From Lacicoccus halitifaciens (GTDB lineage: Bacteria; Bacillota; Bacilli; Staphylococcales; Salinicoccaceae), in assembly GCF_040544485.1 (NCBI RefSeq), contig NZ_JBDZDV010000001.1:372001-436000 (forward strand): 64,000 bases of DNA. The letters are read 5' to 3'. The translations under genes and the position numbers were made by a program. The notes beneath the pieces are model-generated. The model saw nothing but the letters and a program-made list of their open reading frames with translations. It made no database searches and was not told where the DNA came from. Shown here in pieces: positions 1-8,401 of the stretch (position 1 is the stretch's first letter; every line of letters begins with the position of its first letter).

Positions 1-187
1 CTATACCGTCCATTTCAGGCATCATCAAATCGAGCAGAATGCAGTTGTAATCATTCTCCAAAGCAAGATCCAGCGCTTCAGCGCCGTCTTCTGCCTCCGT
101 GATTTCATAGCCCTCGCGGACCAGATACATATTGAGCAGTTTCCTAATGCGTTCTTCATCGTCAACTATCAGAATCTTTTCCGTCAT
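1..187 (-). CDS. resD: Response regulator ResD/SrrA, N-terminal part (cut by window edge)
   Basis: The 62 visible codons form the start of an OmpR-type receiver domain. The acidic pair D9-D10 and the phospho-acceptor D53, in LLDLMMPEMDG, are present, and the N-terminus reads MTEKILIVDDE. The ATG has the ribosome site AGAGGG upstream. The output DNA-binding domain lies outside the window. The gene follows resC by 18 bases on the same strand, so it is read here as the regulator of the aerobic/anaerobic respiration switch: ResD in Bacillus, SrrA in staphylococci. Family membership is clear; the ResD identity rests on the neighbouring resABC. Confidence 0.9.
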   Translation of the reverse strand, partial: MTEKILIVDDEERIRKLLNMYLVREGYEITEAEDGAEALDLALENDYNCILLDLMMPEMDGI

Positions 188-205
188 ATCAACCCTCTTC
201 TCTAA

Positions 206-1405
206 TTATGCATATGAATGGAGTCCTGCAACGATCAGATTGATGGCAATCAGGTTGAAGAGTATCAGTATGAAACCGATCACTGCAAGCCATGCAGATT
301 TCTCTCCTTCATATCCTCTGTTCAATCTCAAGTGTAGGAAAATGGTATAGAACATGAATGTGATGAATGCCCAGGTTTCCTTCGGATCCCAGCCCCAGAA
401 TCTGCTCCATGCGATCTGTGCCCAAATTGCAGCAAAGAAGATGCCGCCGAGGGCGAATAATGGGAAGCCAATGATGACAGAACGGTATCCGATCTCATCC
501 ATCAAGTTCAAGTCCGCCTTGTTGGCGAGCGGCTTGACCAGTGCAGTGAGCCGCTTCCGGAGTATCAGGCGGAGGATTCCGTACACAATCAAACCGAGTA
601 TGATGGACCACAGCACTGTGTTCAGTGACTGGGAATTGATCACCGGCGGCAGGTTGATGCCCGAGTGGAAGTGTTCCACCTGTTCATATTGATTGTCGCC
701 CACATGTTCAACAGGGATTGCGTCGTTATAATTCACAAGGCTCGGCAGGTGGTAATCCGCCACCATCGTCTCCCCGCGCTGGTCGGTGTACATGAATTCA
801 TCACTGTAACCCACGGCGCCTTTCATGACAAGCGTCGTCCCGATATACACGAGTACGATGACAAGGCCGGCCATGATCATTTCAAGCAGGCGGGCACGCC
901 ATGATTTCTCATTCTCGGGAATCGCCTTGAGCAGGTAGATCAAGCCTGCCACTGCACTCATGGAGAGTATTCCGTAGGATATCGACACGGTGATCACGTG
1001 GATTGCGAGCCAGTTGCTCTGCAGTGACGGGATCAAAGGATTGACATCAGTCGAGAACAGGCTGCCGTAAGCAATCAGCAGCAATGACACCGGGATTGCA
1101 AACAGGCCGAGCACCTTCGTTTTGTAATAATGATAGGTGATCAGATAACCGAGTATGATCATTATCGAGAAAGTCGCGATGAACTCATACATGTTCGATA
1201 CCGGGGCATGCCCCGTTGCTATCCATCTTAATATAAAATAGCCGAGTTGCATAACAAAAGCGATCACCGTCATGATGATGGCCGTATTTTCAAATTTTTT
1301 CTTTTCGTTTCTTATGCTCATGGAAAGGGGCACAAGTGCAACCAGTAATATGAAGAATGCTGAAGTGATCAGCCAATTGCTTATCGATAAAAGTGTTGAT
1401 TCCAT
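206..1405 (-). CDS. resC: Cytochrome c biogenesis protein ResC (CcsA/CcsB family)
   Basis: Polytopic membrane protein of 399 residues with many hydrophobic segments. The tryptophan-rich heme-handling motif WGWDPKETWAFI begins at about residue 337, the signature of the CcmC/CcmF/CcsA superfamily. In system II cytochrome c maturation this protein works with ResB to carry reduced heme across the membrane and attach it to CXXCH apocytochromes. It starts 2 bases after the stop of resB and precedes resD, giving the order resA-resB-resC-resD. The ATG is preceded by GAGGAG in the end of resB. No anomaly is seen in the reading frame. Confidence 0.95.
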   Translation of the reverse strand: MESTLLSISNWLITSAFFILLVALVPLSMSIRNEKKKFENTAIIMTVIAFVMQLGYFILRWIATGHAPVSNMYEFIATFSIMIILGYLITYHYYKTKVLGLFAIPVSLLLIAYGSLFSTDVNPLIPSLQSNWLAIHVITVSISYGILSMSAVAGLIYLLKAIPENEKSWRARLLEMIMAGLVIVLVYIGTTLVMKGAVGYSDEFMYTDQRGETMVADYHLPSLVNYNDAIPVEHVGDNQYEQVEHFHSGINLPPVINSQSLNTVLWSIILGLIVYGILRLILRKRLTALVKPLANKADLNLMDEIGYRSVIIGFPLFALGGIFFAAIWAQIAWSRFWGWDPKETWAFITFMFYTIFLHLRLNRGYEGEKSAWLAVIGFILILFNLIAINLIVAGLHSYA

Positions 1406-1407
1406 AA

Positions 1408-3054
1408 TTATTTCTCCTCACCAATGATGACGCCTTCATCAAAGTCTTTTGCGTCTCTGTCAAAAATCGCATCGTAGCCGTTTTCTTCCAGGACTGGATC
1501 GATCTCCTTCTTCAGGCCGAAGTAGTTTTTATTTGTATGTGCACTGATGCTGAAGCCATTTTCATCATTGATCCATATCCTTCTGTGATTGATGTAGGAT
1601 CCGATGAACAGTCCGATCAGGAAGATGCCGAAGCCGGTCGCTATGATCGGTAAGGTCAAATCTTTCTTCAGGGTCAGGACGGTCGCCCAGTGGTTTTCAT
1701 TCTCAACGAACCTCACGTTGTACTCGTTATCCTGGGTGATGTCGGTCGACAGCATGATCTGCAGCAGGCTGAGTTCACTTGAATCTCCGTCGGTCACTTC
1801 AAATACGAATGCCGGATTCGTCGCCACCGGTGTCGCAGAAATCAGTGCACCGTTCTCATCTATCTCAAGGAAGTCCGGCGCATACGCCCTCATGTTCACT
1901 TCCATGCCCTCCCCGACCTCGTAGGTCCGTTCAGGATCATCAAGCATCACCGTGAAAGGTTCACCGACAGTCTCACCACCGCTGTCTTCCAGCTGGAATG
2001 TCATCGACTTCATCTGGGAGTTGTCATAACTCGACTGGTAAAGTTCGAATTGATCGAAGCGGTAAGGATGGTTGACGCGTATGCTGTAATCCTCCACTTT
2101 CTGAAGGTCGGGCTGTGCCCCGATGACATCAACATTTTCGTTTTCATAGAAAGTGATATCCGTCTGATAGTTGCTCGTTATGACCTCATTGGTGCGCTGC
2201 ACTGTTTCATCAAAAACCGTTCCTGCATCCTCTTCATAGATATCGACGATGAAGTCATTGTTCTCCACATAATATTGGCCTTCCGTTTCGGGAAGCTGGA
2301 CGGTGTCGCCTTCAGTGATGTACACCAGTTCATCGACATACATGCCGGGAAAGAATCTCAGCATGCTGCCGAACAGGAGCAGTATCAGCCCGGTATGGTT
2401 TATGTAGGGACCCCATCTTGAAAGCCTGCCTTTTTCGAGCAGGTGATGATTGCCTTCGGATTTGACTTTATAGCCTTTTTTCTTGAATCCTTCTATGACC
2501 GCCTCAGTCTGTCCCGGATTTTCCTGATGGAGGTTCAGACGCTGCCTCTTATAGAACGTCGGGTGCTTTTTGGCACGCTGGTTCTTCAAAGACTTGAATA
2601 AAGGCACACCTCTGTCGATGCTTGCTGCAATGAGTGACAGTGCAAGCATGCCGATCAGTACGATGAACCACCATGAGGAGTATAGATTATGGAAGCCGAG
2701 CTCATAGTAGAGCCTCCCCAGGGTGCCGTAATGCTCCGTATAGTACTGCAGCGGATCCACTCCTACAGGAATGAAGTATTCCTGCGGGAAGATCGTCCCG
2801 ATTGACGCGGCGATTGCTATGATCAGGATGATCGTCACACCGACCTTTATGGAGGTGAAGAAGATCCAGATCTTGTCGAAAATGCTCTTCGACCTTGTTT
2901 TCGACCGGATCGCACTGCCGTCATAGCGCATCAGGTCCTTGATTTTCTTCTTATCATAATCGCTGTTGATCATCTTTCCGCAGGACTGGCACAGCTGTGT
3001 GCCCGGCGGGTTCACATGACCGCAGGATCCGCACTTAATCTCTTTTAATTCCAT
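1408..3054 (-). CDS. resB: Cytochrome c biogenesis protein ResB
   Basis: Protein of 548 residues, the usual size for ResB. The N-terminus carries a four-cysteine zinc-ribbon-like element (C8, C11, C22, C25) facing the cytoplasm. Membrane segments follow at about 70-90, 125-145 and 215-235, then a long extracytoplasmic domain and a last membrane segment at about 470-490. ResB is the partner of ResC in the heme-transport and ligation complex. The gene sits 11 bases after resA and 2 bases before resC, so the three are surely co-transcribed. The start ATG has AGGATG upstream. Confidence 0.95.
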   Translation of the reverse strand: MELKEIKCGSCGHVNPPGTQLCQSCGKMINSDYDKKKIKDLMRYDGSAIRSKTRSKSIFDKIWIFFTSIKVGVTIILIIAIAASIGTIFPQEYFIPVGVDPLQYYTEHYGTLGRLYYELGFHNLYSSWWFIVLIGMLALSLIAASIDRGVPLFKSLKNQRAKKHPTFYKRQRLNLHQENPGQTEAVIEGFKKKGYKVKSEGNHHLLEKGRLSRWGPYINHTGLILLLFGSMLRFFPGMYVDELVYITEGDTVQLPETEGQYYVENNDFIVDIYEEDAGTVFDETVQRTNEVITSNYQTDITFYENENVDVIGAQPDLQKVEDYSIRVNHPYRFDQFELYQSSYDNSQMKSMTFQLEDSGGETVGEPFTVMLDDPERTYEVGEGMEVNMRAYAPDFLEIDENGALISATPVATNPAFVFEVTDGDSSELSLLQIMLSTDITQDNEYNVRFVENENHWATVLTLKKDLTLPIIATGFGIFLIGLFIGSYINHRRIWINDENGFSISAHTNKNYFGLKKEIDPVLEENGYDAIFDRDAKDFDEGVIIGEEK

Positions 3055-3065
3055 TACACTTCATC

Positions 3066-3599
3066 CTATTCCGAAGTTGATTGTTCGACGAAACTGTATA
3101 TGTCGTCTGTGCTCAGCTGATATTCCTGTTTATCGACGACCACGCCGTTTTTATCGATTGCTATCGTCGTCGGCAATGGTCCGATATGATAAGCTTTCGT
3201 CACGTCCCTGTTGCGGTCGAGGGCAATCGGGAAAGCCAGATCCTCATCAAGGCTTCTCAGGAACTGATTGATCTGCTGCTCCCCTTCCGAAACGTTGACA
3301 GCGATGAGTTCATATTCATCGTTGCCTTCATTGTAAATCTGATTCATATCGGGCATTTCCTCCCGGCAGGGTTCGCACCATGTGCCCCAGAAATTCAGGA
3401 TGACACCTTTGTCTTCATTGATCTCAGATAAATGGACGGTTTCCCCGTCAAGGGTTTCGAGCTGGAAATCCACCGCGTCATCCCCGACCTGCACTGCCTG
3501 GGAATCGGAAGTCAGATTGAACCATAATGTTATTCCAAGGAGGATGACAATGCTTAATATGATTGTGATCCTGAGTATATTCCTTGTTTGTCTCTTCAT
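3066..3599 (-). CDS. resA: Thiol-disulfide oxidoreductase ResA
   Basis: Membrane-anchored thioredoxin-fold protein of 177 residues. A single hydrophobic anchor lies at about residues 8-28, and the active site W-C-E-P-C (C75, C78) follows NFWGT. ResA reduces the CXXCH cysteines of apocytochrome c before heme attachment. I place the start at the ATG at 3599 because TAGGTG lies about 7 bases before it; a GTG three codons upstream is the alternative. It is first in the res cluster, with a -10 element and a palindrome just upstream. Confidence 0.95.
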   Translation of the reverse strand: MKRQTRNILRITIILSIVILLGITLWFNLTSDSQAVQVGDDAVDFQLETLDGETVHLSEINEDKGVILNFWGTWCEPCREEMPDMNQIYNEGNDEYELIAVNVSEGEQQINQFLRSLDEDLAFPIALDRNRDVTKAYHIGPLPTTIAIDKNGVVVDKQEYQLSTDDIYSFVEQSTSE

Positions 3600-3633
3600 A
3601 TATTTCACCTACAGTAACTAATTTGCTCCACTT

Positions 3634-3678
3634 ATTATATCATTCATACAGAGGCACGGTTTGACATTATTATGACAA
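3634..3678 (-). promoter_or_regulatory. Putative resA promoter with upstream palindrome
   Basis: A TATAAT -10 box on the minus strand lies at 3634-3639, but the matching -35 position reads AAACCG and is poor. An imperfect palindrome at 3661-3678, with outer halves TTGNCA and TGNCAA and seven of nine pairs matching, is centred about 43 bases before the likely start of transcription. This layout suits an activator-dependent promoter, for example under ResD/SrrA or a redox regulator. The factor is inference. Confidence 0.4.
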
Positions 3679-3686
3679 TTGAAGGC

Positions 3687-4412
3687 TCAGCTTTTCGCAT
3701 TTGCGATCAACTTTTTCACTTCGTGCGGCTTTAAAAATCTGTGGTCGCCTTCACTCAGGCCTTCCAGGGTCAAAAAGTCATATCCGATGCGGGTCAGCTT
3801 CAGTATTTCAAGATCAAAATGCTCGAACATCCTTCTGACCTGGCGGTTGCGTCCTTCATGTATCGTCACATCGACGATCATGTTTTTGTCCTTTTTATCA
3901 CGGACCACATTCACCGTTGCAGGCGCAGTTTTGCCATCTTCGAGCATGATGCCTTCGGCCATCATCTTCTGCTCGTGCCTTTTTAAGATGCCCTTGACCT
4001 TCACCCTGTAGGTTTTGGATATTTCATATTTCGGGTGCGTCATGTACTGTGTGAATTCGCCGTCATTGGTCAGCAGCAGTATTCCTGACGTATCATAATC
4101 CAGGCGCCCCACAGGATAGAGGCGCTTATCGAGTGCCTTGAACTTGGAAATCACCGTCTTGCGGTCGCTTTCATCCTCCACTGACGAGATTTCACCGACA
4201 GGCTTGTAATACAGGATGTAGACTTTCTCTTCTTTGGTGATCGGCACGCCGTCCACTTCAACGTCATCCCCTGCCGTCACTTTTGTCCCGAGCTCTGTGA
4301 TGGTTTTTCCGTTGACTTTCACACGTCCTTCAGTGATGAGTTGTTCCGCCTTCCGCCGCGATGTCACGCCGCTGTTGGCTATAGCTTTTTGCAATCTGAT
4401 TTCATCCATCAT
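3687..4412 (-). CDS. rluB: 23S rRNA pseudouridine synthase RluB family
   Basis: Protein of 241 residues with an N-terminal S4 RNA-binding domain (about 5-60) and a RsuA/RluB-type catalytic domain. The catalytic aspartate is in the motif PVGRLDYDTSGILLLTND. It converts a uridine of 23S rRNA to pseudouridine during ribosome assembly. The start overlaps the end of scpB by 11 bases, and GAAGGAGG stands 6 bases before the first ATG; a second ATG follows at once. The order scpA-scpB-rluB is conserved in Firmicutes. No terminator is visible after it, so readthrough toward resA is possible. Confidence 0.93.
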   Translation of the reverse strand: MMDEIRLQKAIANSGVTSRRKAEQLITEGRVKVNGKTITELGTKVTAGDDVEVDGVPITKEEKVYILYYKPVGEISSVEDESDRKTVISKFKALDKRLYPVGRLDYDTSGILLLTNDGEFTQYMTHPKYEISKTYRVKVKGILKRHEQKMMAEGIMLEDGKTAPATVNVVRDKKDKNMIVDVTIHEGRNRQVRRMFEHFDLEILKLTRIGYDFLTLEGLSEGDHRFLKPHEVKKLIANAKS

Positions 4413-4944
4413 TTTCTTCCTCCTTCAAATTATCGAAAAATAAATCTATTTCTTCCTGTTCCTTTATATCGTCCTGTGTCGGCAGATCCGCGAGACTTTC
4501 CAGGCCGAATACGTAAAGGAAAGTCGGGGTGGTGACAAAGTGTGATGCGCGTTCATTCTCAACGCTTTTCTTCATGATAAGGCCTTTATTCAAAAGGGTC
4601 GTGATCGGGCCGTCCGACTGGACCCCGCGCAGCTCCTCTATCATAGCACGGGAAGCGGGCTGGTTATATGCAATGATCGCCAGCACTTCGAGCGCCGCCT
4701 GCGAAAGCCTGTTCTTCGGCTTATCCTGAAGGATGCGGTCAATATATTTCTCCATCCGCGGCGTCGTCTTCAGGAAATATGTCTGTCCGTGGCGGCTGAT
4801 CTCCAGATGCGGCTTGTCATATTTTTCGATTTCCTGCTGAAGCTGCTGCTTTGTGACCGGTACATGCATGATCAGCTGTTCTTCCGTCAGCCCCACATCA
4901 CCTGCAATATAGAGCAGACCTTCTATGATTTCAATTTTTTCCAT
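4402..4944 (-). CDS. scpB: Segregation and condensation protein ScpB
   Basis: Winged-helix kleisin-binding subunit of the SMC-ScpA-ScpB condensin, 180 residues from the chosen start. The family core AALEVLAIIAYNQPASRAMIEELRG is seen as ALEVLAIIAYNQP followed by SRAMIEELRG. An upstream ATG at 4962 lies inside scpA without a ribosome site. The ATG at 4944 has AAAGG about 9 bases before it and begins one base after the scpA stop, so it is preferred. The C-terminus is strongly acidic (EEQEEID, KEEEND). Co-transcribed with scpA and rluB. Confidence 0.94.
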   Translation of the reverse strand: MEKIEIIEGLLYIAGDVGLTEEQLIMHVPVTKQQLQQEIEKYDKPHLEISRHGQTYFLKTTPRMEKYIDRILQDKPKNRLSQAALEVLAIIAYNQPASRAMIEELRGVQSDGPITTLLNKGLIMKKSVENERASHFVTTPTFLYVFGLESLADLPTQDDIKEQEEIDLFFDNLKEEENDG

Positions 4945-4945
4945 A

Positions 4946-5656
4946 CTATTGCTGCCTTTCAAATTGGAATTCTCCGTCGTCCAAAGTGGTTATATTCATT
5001 TTATGTGCTTTCACCCAGTCCAGGACGACCATGAAAAGTGCCACGACCATCGCCCTTGATTCGTCCAGGCTGAACAGTTCGGTGAGCCGGAGTGCACGTC
5101 TGCCGCTGAACTTTTCGTTGATGTAGGACTCTGCATGTTCTTTTGATATCACTTCCCGCCGGATGGAAATCGTCCGGCTGCGGGTCAGCGAGACACGCAT
5201 CCTGACCTTCTGGTATGCCTCCAGGAGATGTGCCAGGGTCAGGTCGGGCTCATCGCCCCCCTCCCCGGACTCCTCGAACTCATGCGGTGCTTTGATGAAA
5301 GTCTTATCGTTCTCCATCTTCAGATATGAAAGTTCTTCTGCATACTGCTTATAGTTCTGATACTCCAGCAGCTGTTCCATGAGCTGCTCCCTCGGGTCTT
5401 CAAAATCCTCCTCTACGGCGGCCGGTTCGGGCAGCAGCATGAAACTCTTTATCTTAAGAAGCTCACTCGCCATGACCAGATATTCACTCGCCACATTGAT
5501 CTCAAGTTCTTTCATTTGGTTGATGTATTCCATATACTGGGCTGTAAGTGTGGCCATGGGTATATCATATATATCGATCTCAAGCTCCCTGATCAGATGC
5601 AGCAGCAGATCGAGCGGCCCTTCAAACACTTCTAACTTAACTTCATATGTACGCAT
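4946..5656 (-). CDS. scpA: Segregation and condensation protein ScpA
   Basis: Kleisin subunit of the bacterial condensin, 236 residues. The N-terminal SMC-binding part contains FEGPLDLLLHLI, the best-kept motif of the family, and the C-terminal winged helix ends ITTLDDGEFQFERQQ. It bridges SMC heads and holds ScpB, and is needed for chromosome compaction and segregation. It starts 28 bases from the divergent ypuF, so its promoter must lie within the 5' end of ypuF. The ATG has GAGG upstream. Confidence 0.95.
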   Translation of the reverse strand: MRTYEVKLEVFEGPLDLLLHLIRELEIDIYDIPMATLTAQYMEYINQMKELEINVASEYLVMASELLKIKSFMLLPEPAAVEEDFEDPREQLMEQLLEYQNYKQYAEELSYLKMENDKTFIKAPHEFEESGEGGDEPDLTLAHLLEAYQKVRMRVSLTRSRTISIRREVISKEHAESYINEKFSGRRALRLTELFSLDESRAMVVALFMVVLDWVKAHKMNITTLDDGEFQFERQQ

Positions 5657-5684
5657 ACTAAAACCTCAATTTTGGAGAATCATT

Positions 5685-6221
5685 ATGGATGAAAACACTT
5701 TATTGGAATACTATAACGAATTTATTATAAAGCAAGATTACTTTGAATGCCATGAAATCATGGAGGATGCCTGGAAGTCGAAACCTTCCTATTCAAAGGA
5801 AGACGATGAAATCTTTTTCATTCAGATTTCGACGGCGGAATACCATTATCGCAGAAACAACCTCTATGGTGCACGGAAAATATACGGCCGTGCTGTCCGG
5901 CGGCTCGGGGAGCGGCCTTTCGAACACTGGAAGTACGGTTTGGAGAGCGACATCATCCCGCTTGTGGAGGAGCGTCTCAGTTCAATAGGCGCCGTAGACT
6001 TCTCACCCCTCCAGCTGCCGCTTACGGATGACATGCTGGAGGCGCTCCGCGTCTATGCGATGCCGGGGTGTCCGGCTGATGCCTTCCGCCGCTTCATCCG
6101 CACGCTCCACAAAAAAGACATCACCCTCGTGCAGAAACACCGTCTCAGGGACCGGTCGGAGATCATCAATGTAAGAAATGAAAAGCTCAGGAGGAAAAGA
6201 TCCGGAGATCATGAAACATAA
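5685..6221 (+). CDS. ypuF: DUF309 family protein (YpuF-like)
   Basis: Protein of 178 residues with the N-terminal DUF309 helical bundle; the motif FECHEIMEDAWK is typical of the family. An upstream in-frame extension through the scpA antisense strand has no support. The ATG at 5685 has GGAG 7 bases before it. Function is unknown; the family is often next to scpA, as in Bacillus, but here it is divergent. The last 25 residues are rich in Arg and Lys. A strong hairpin terminator follows directly. Confidence 0.85.
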   Translation: MDENTLLEYYNEFIIKQDYFECHEIMEDAWKSKPSYSKEDDEIFFIQISTAEYHYRRNNLYGARKIYGRAVRRLGERPFEHWKYGLESDIIPLVEERLSSIGAVDFSPLQLPLTDDMLEALRVYAMPGCPADAFRRFIRTLHKKDITLVQKHRLRDRSEIINVRNEKLRRKRSGDHET

Positions 6222-6252
6222 AAACTGCAGACGGCTGTCTGCAGTTTTCTAA
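6221..6252. terminator. Bidirectional terminator between ypuF and the deoB end
   Basis: A perfect 12-base-pair inverted repeat (AAAACTGCAGAC and its complement, 6221-6232 and 6237-6248) with a 4-base loop. A-rich and T-rich flanks make it usable from either side. It closes ypuF on the plus strand and the fur-xerD-deoB unit on the minus strand, where it abuts the stop of a small open frame. Confidence 0.85.
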
Positions 6253-6332
6253 ACTAATAGGAACCAGTAAGCGATGCCCCATATGAGGGCAAACAACAGT
6301 ATGACCAGAAAGACGACGTTTTTATTTTTCAT
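6249..6332 (-). CDS. Putative 27-residue membrane mini-protein after deoB
   Basis: Short frame starting with ATG inside the last codons of deoB (11-base overlap, shifted frame). It encodes MKNKNVVFLVIL, a continuous hydrophobic run and the end IAYWFLLV, so one membrane helix with a basic N-terminus. The stop meets the terminator hairpin. The upstream sequence GTGAGATC is a weak ribosome site, so translation would depend on coupling to deoB. No family is recognised. It may be chance, but the composition is that of a real single-span peptide. Confidence 0.4.
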   Translation of the reverse strand: MKNKNVVFLVILLFALIWGIAYWFLLV

Positions 6333-7506
6333 CTTTGATGATCTCACTTAATAAACTTCTGCCTTCTGTCTCGTACTCGACACCGAAGTTCTCTGCTATC
6401 GTCGCCGCCAGGTCGCTGAATGTCTCACTCTGGCGGATCGGTCCGTAGTCCAGGTCTCTTTTGGACGTGATGAGGAGCGGTACATACTCCCTTGTATGAT
6501 CGGTGCCCGTGTGTGTGGGGTCGTTGCCGTGGTCGGCGGTGATGATCAACAGATCATCCTCCCCGAGCTTTTCAACGATCTCCGGCAGCCTTTCATCAAA
6601 CTCTTTCAAGGCATTGGAATAACCTGCGGGGTCCCGCCTGTGGCCATATAAAGCATCAAAATCAACGAGGTTCAAAAATGACAGGCCCTCAAAATCCCGG
6701 TCCATCACTTCGAGCAGCTTATCCACCCCATCATCGTTGCTTTTTGTCCTGACCGAGTCGGTGATGCCGGAACCGGTGAAGATGTCGTTGATCTTGCCGA
6801 TCGCTATGACATCCTTCCCATCATCCTGAAGCGCGTTCAGAACAGTCCTGCCGAAAGGTTCAAGTGCATAGTCATGCCTGTTTTCGGTTCTTGTGAAATC
6901 ATGCTTGTTTGTGCCGGTGAAAGGTCTTGCGATGACGCGGCCGACAAGGAATTCAGGCTCTTTCGTCATCTCCCTCACTTTCTCGCAGATTTCATACAGC
7001 TCTTCCAGAGGAATGACTTCCTCATGGGCCGCAATCTGGAGCACCGGGTCATTTGATGTGTATATGATCAGATCACCGGTCTCAAGCTGGTGTTCCCCGT
7101 AATCTTTGATGATTTCCGTGCCGCTCGCAGGGATGTTGCCGACGATCCCCCGGCCGGTCGCTTCCTTGATTTTATCGAGCAGCTCTTCCGGGAAACCGTC
7201 GGGATAGACCTTGAACGGCTCCTTTATATTGAGGCCGGCGATTTCCCAATGGCCGGTCATCGTATCTTTGCCTCTGGATATTTCCGCCATCTTGCTGTAA
7301 AAAGCCTGCGGTTCGTCAGGGCAGCCGACCCCAGGAAGCGCATCAATGCAGCCGAGCCCCATCTTTTCGAGGTTGCCGAGGGTGACGGGGGAATCTTCAA
7401 GCAGGTGCTTAAGCGTGTGCGCACCTTCATCCCCGAATTCCCGGGCATCGTGCTGCGCCCCGATGCCGACTGAATCAAGCACTGTCAAATGAATTCTTTT
7501 AAACAT
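6322..7506 (-). CDS. deoB: Phosphopentomutase DeoB
   Basis: Protein of 394 residues of the alkaline phosphatase superfamily, interconverting (deoxy)ribose 1-phosphate and 5-phosphate in nucleoside breakdown. Visible are the metal-binding start LTVLDSVGIGA, the nucleophile motif GKDTMTGHWE and the second metal motif ITADHGNDPTHTGTDHTRE. The start ATG at 7506 (MFKRIHLTVLD) has AGGT upstream; the open frame extends further without support. It lies 7 bases after xerD and ends the fur-xerD-deoB unit. Confidence 0.96.
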   Translation of the reverse strand: MFKRIHLTVLDSVGIGAQHDAREFGDEGAHTLKHLLEDSPVTLGNLEKMGLGCIDALPGVGCPDEPQAFYSKMAEISRGKDTMTGHWEIAGLNIKEPFKVYPDGFPEELLDKIKEATGRGIVGNIPASGTEIIKDYGEHQLETGDLIIYTSNDPVLQIAAHEEVIPLEELYEICEKVREMTKEPEFLVGRVIARPFTGTNKHDFTRTENRHDYALEPFGRTVLNALQDDGKDVIAIGKINDIFTGSGITDSVRTKSNDDGVDKLLEVMDRDFEGLSFLNLVDFDALYGHRRDPAGYSNALKEFDERLPEIVEKLGEDDLLIITADHGNDPTHTGTDHTREYVPLLITSKRDLDYGPIRQSETFSDLAATIAENFGVEYETEGRSLLSEIIKDEK

Positions 7507-7513
7507 ATTATAC

Positions 7514-8401
7514 CTACTTTCTCGGGTGGAATTGTTTATACATCTCACGGATTTTCGAAGCGGAGATCTGCGTGTAGATCTGGGTGGTGCTGATATCCGA
7601 ATGGCCCAGCATCTCCTGGACCGCCCTTAAATCCGCACCGTTTTCTATCAGGTGTGTTGCAAATGAATGCCGGAAAGTGTGCGGCGTGATATTTTTGTTG
7701 ATGCCGCTCAGCACTTCATATTTCTTGATGGTCTTCCATAGTCCCTGACGGGTGAAGCCCCTGCCCCGGTTGGTGATGAAAAGGTCCTCGGTGTCCTCGG
7801 CCTTGAGCAGCCGGGGCCTTATGCTGCTGATGTACTCATCCAGCTGCCGGGCGACGAAGTCCGTGATCGGCACGATGCGTTCCTTGCTGCCTTTGCCGCT
7901 GACCCTGATGAAGCCCATTTCAGTATTGACGTCCGCACGTTTGATGCTGATCAGCTCACTCACCCTGATGCCGGAAGCGTAAAGCACTTCCATCATGGTG
8001 CTGTCGCGCATCCCTGCCGGAGAATCATCAGGTGTTGCAAGCAGCGTCTCCATCTCTTCTATGGTCAAATATACCGGCAGCTTCTTCTCCCCGCGCACTG
8101 CGGTCAGCTTGACGGCCGGATTGACTTCGATCACATCCTGATTCAGCAGGAACTGATGAAAGTTCCTGAGCGTCGACTGTGTCCTGGAAATCGTCTTCGG
8201 GCTCAATCCTTTTTCAGTCATGTATCTGATGAAACCGATCAATACATCGGTGTCCACTTTTGCCAGGGAAGTGATGCCCTGCTCATCAAGATATATTAAG
8301 TAATGATTCAAATCCTGTTTATATGAACTGAGCGAAGCCGGACTCAGCCCTTTTTCAATTTTGAGGAAGGTGATGTATTCATCAACATGTTTTTCAATCA
8401 T
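7514..8401 (-). CDS. xerD: Site-specific tyrosine recombinase XerD
   Basis: Protein of 295 residues: N-terminal SAM-like core-binding domain (about 1-90) and C-terminal catalytic domain. The catalytic set is present: Arg in ASGIRVSELI, His and Arg in HTFRHSFATHL, His in LGHSDIS and Tyr in TTQIYTQ. With XerC it resolves chromosome dimers at dif during division. The start overlaps the fur end by 8 bases. The fur-xerD pairing matches staphylococci. Confidence 0.96.
   Translation of the reverse strand: MIEKHVDEYITFLKIEKGLSPASLSSYKQDLNHYLIYLDEQGITSLAKVDTDVLIGFIRYMTEKGLSPKTISRTQSTLRNFHQFLLNQDVIEVNPAVKLTAVRGEKKLPVYLTIEEMETLLATPDDSPAGMRDSTMMEVLYASGIRVSELISIKRADVNTEMGFIRVSGKGSKERIVPITDFVARQLDEYISSIRPRLLKAEDTEDLFITNRGRGFTRQGLWKTIKKYEVLSGINKNITPHTFRHSFATHLIENGADLRAVQEMLGHSDISTTQIYTQISASKIREMYKQFHPRK

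Noticed and set aside
5379..5684. N-terminal extension of the DUF309 protein
   Set aside because: It is the complement of scpA; the ATG at 5685 has a proper ribosome site and gives the family's usual start.
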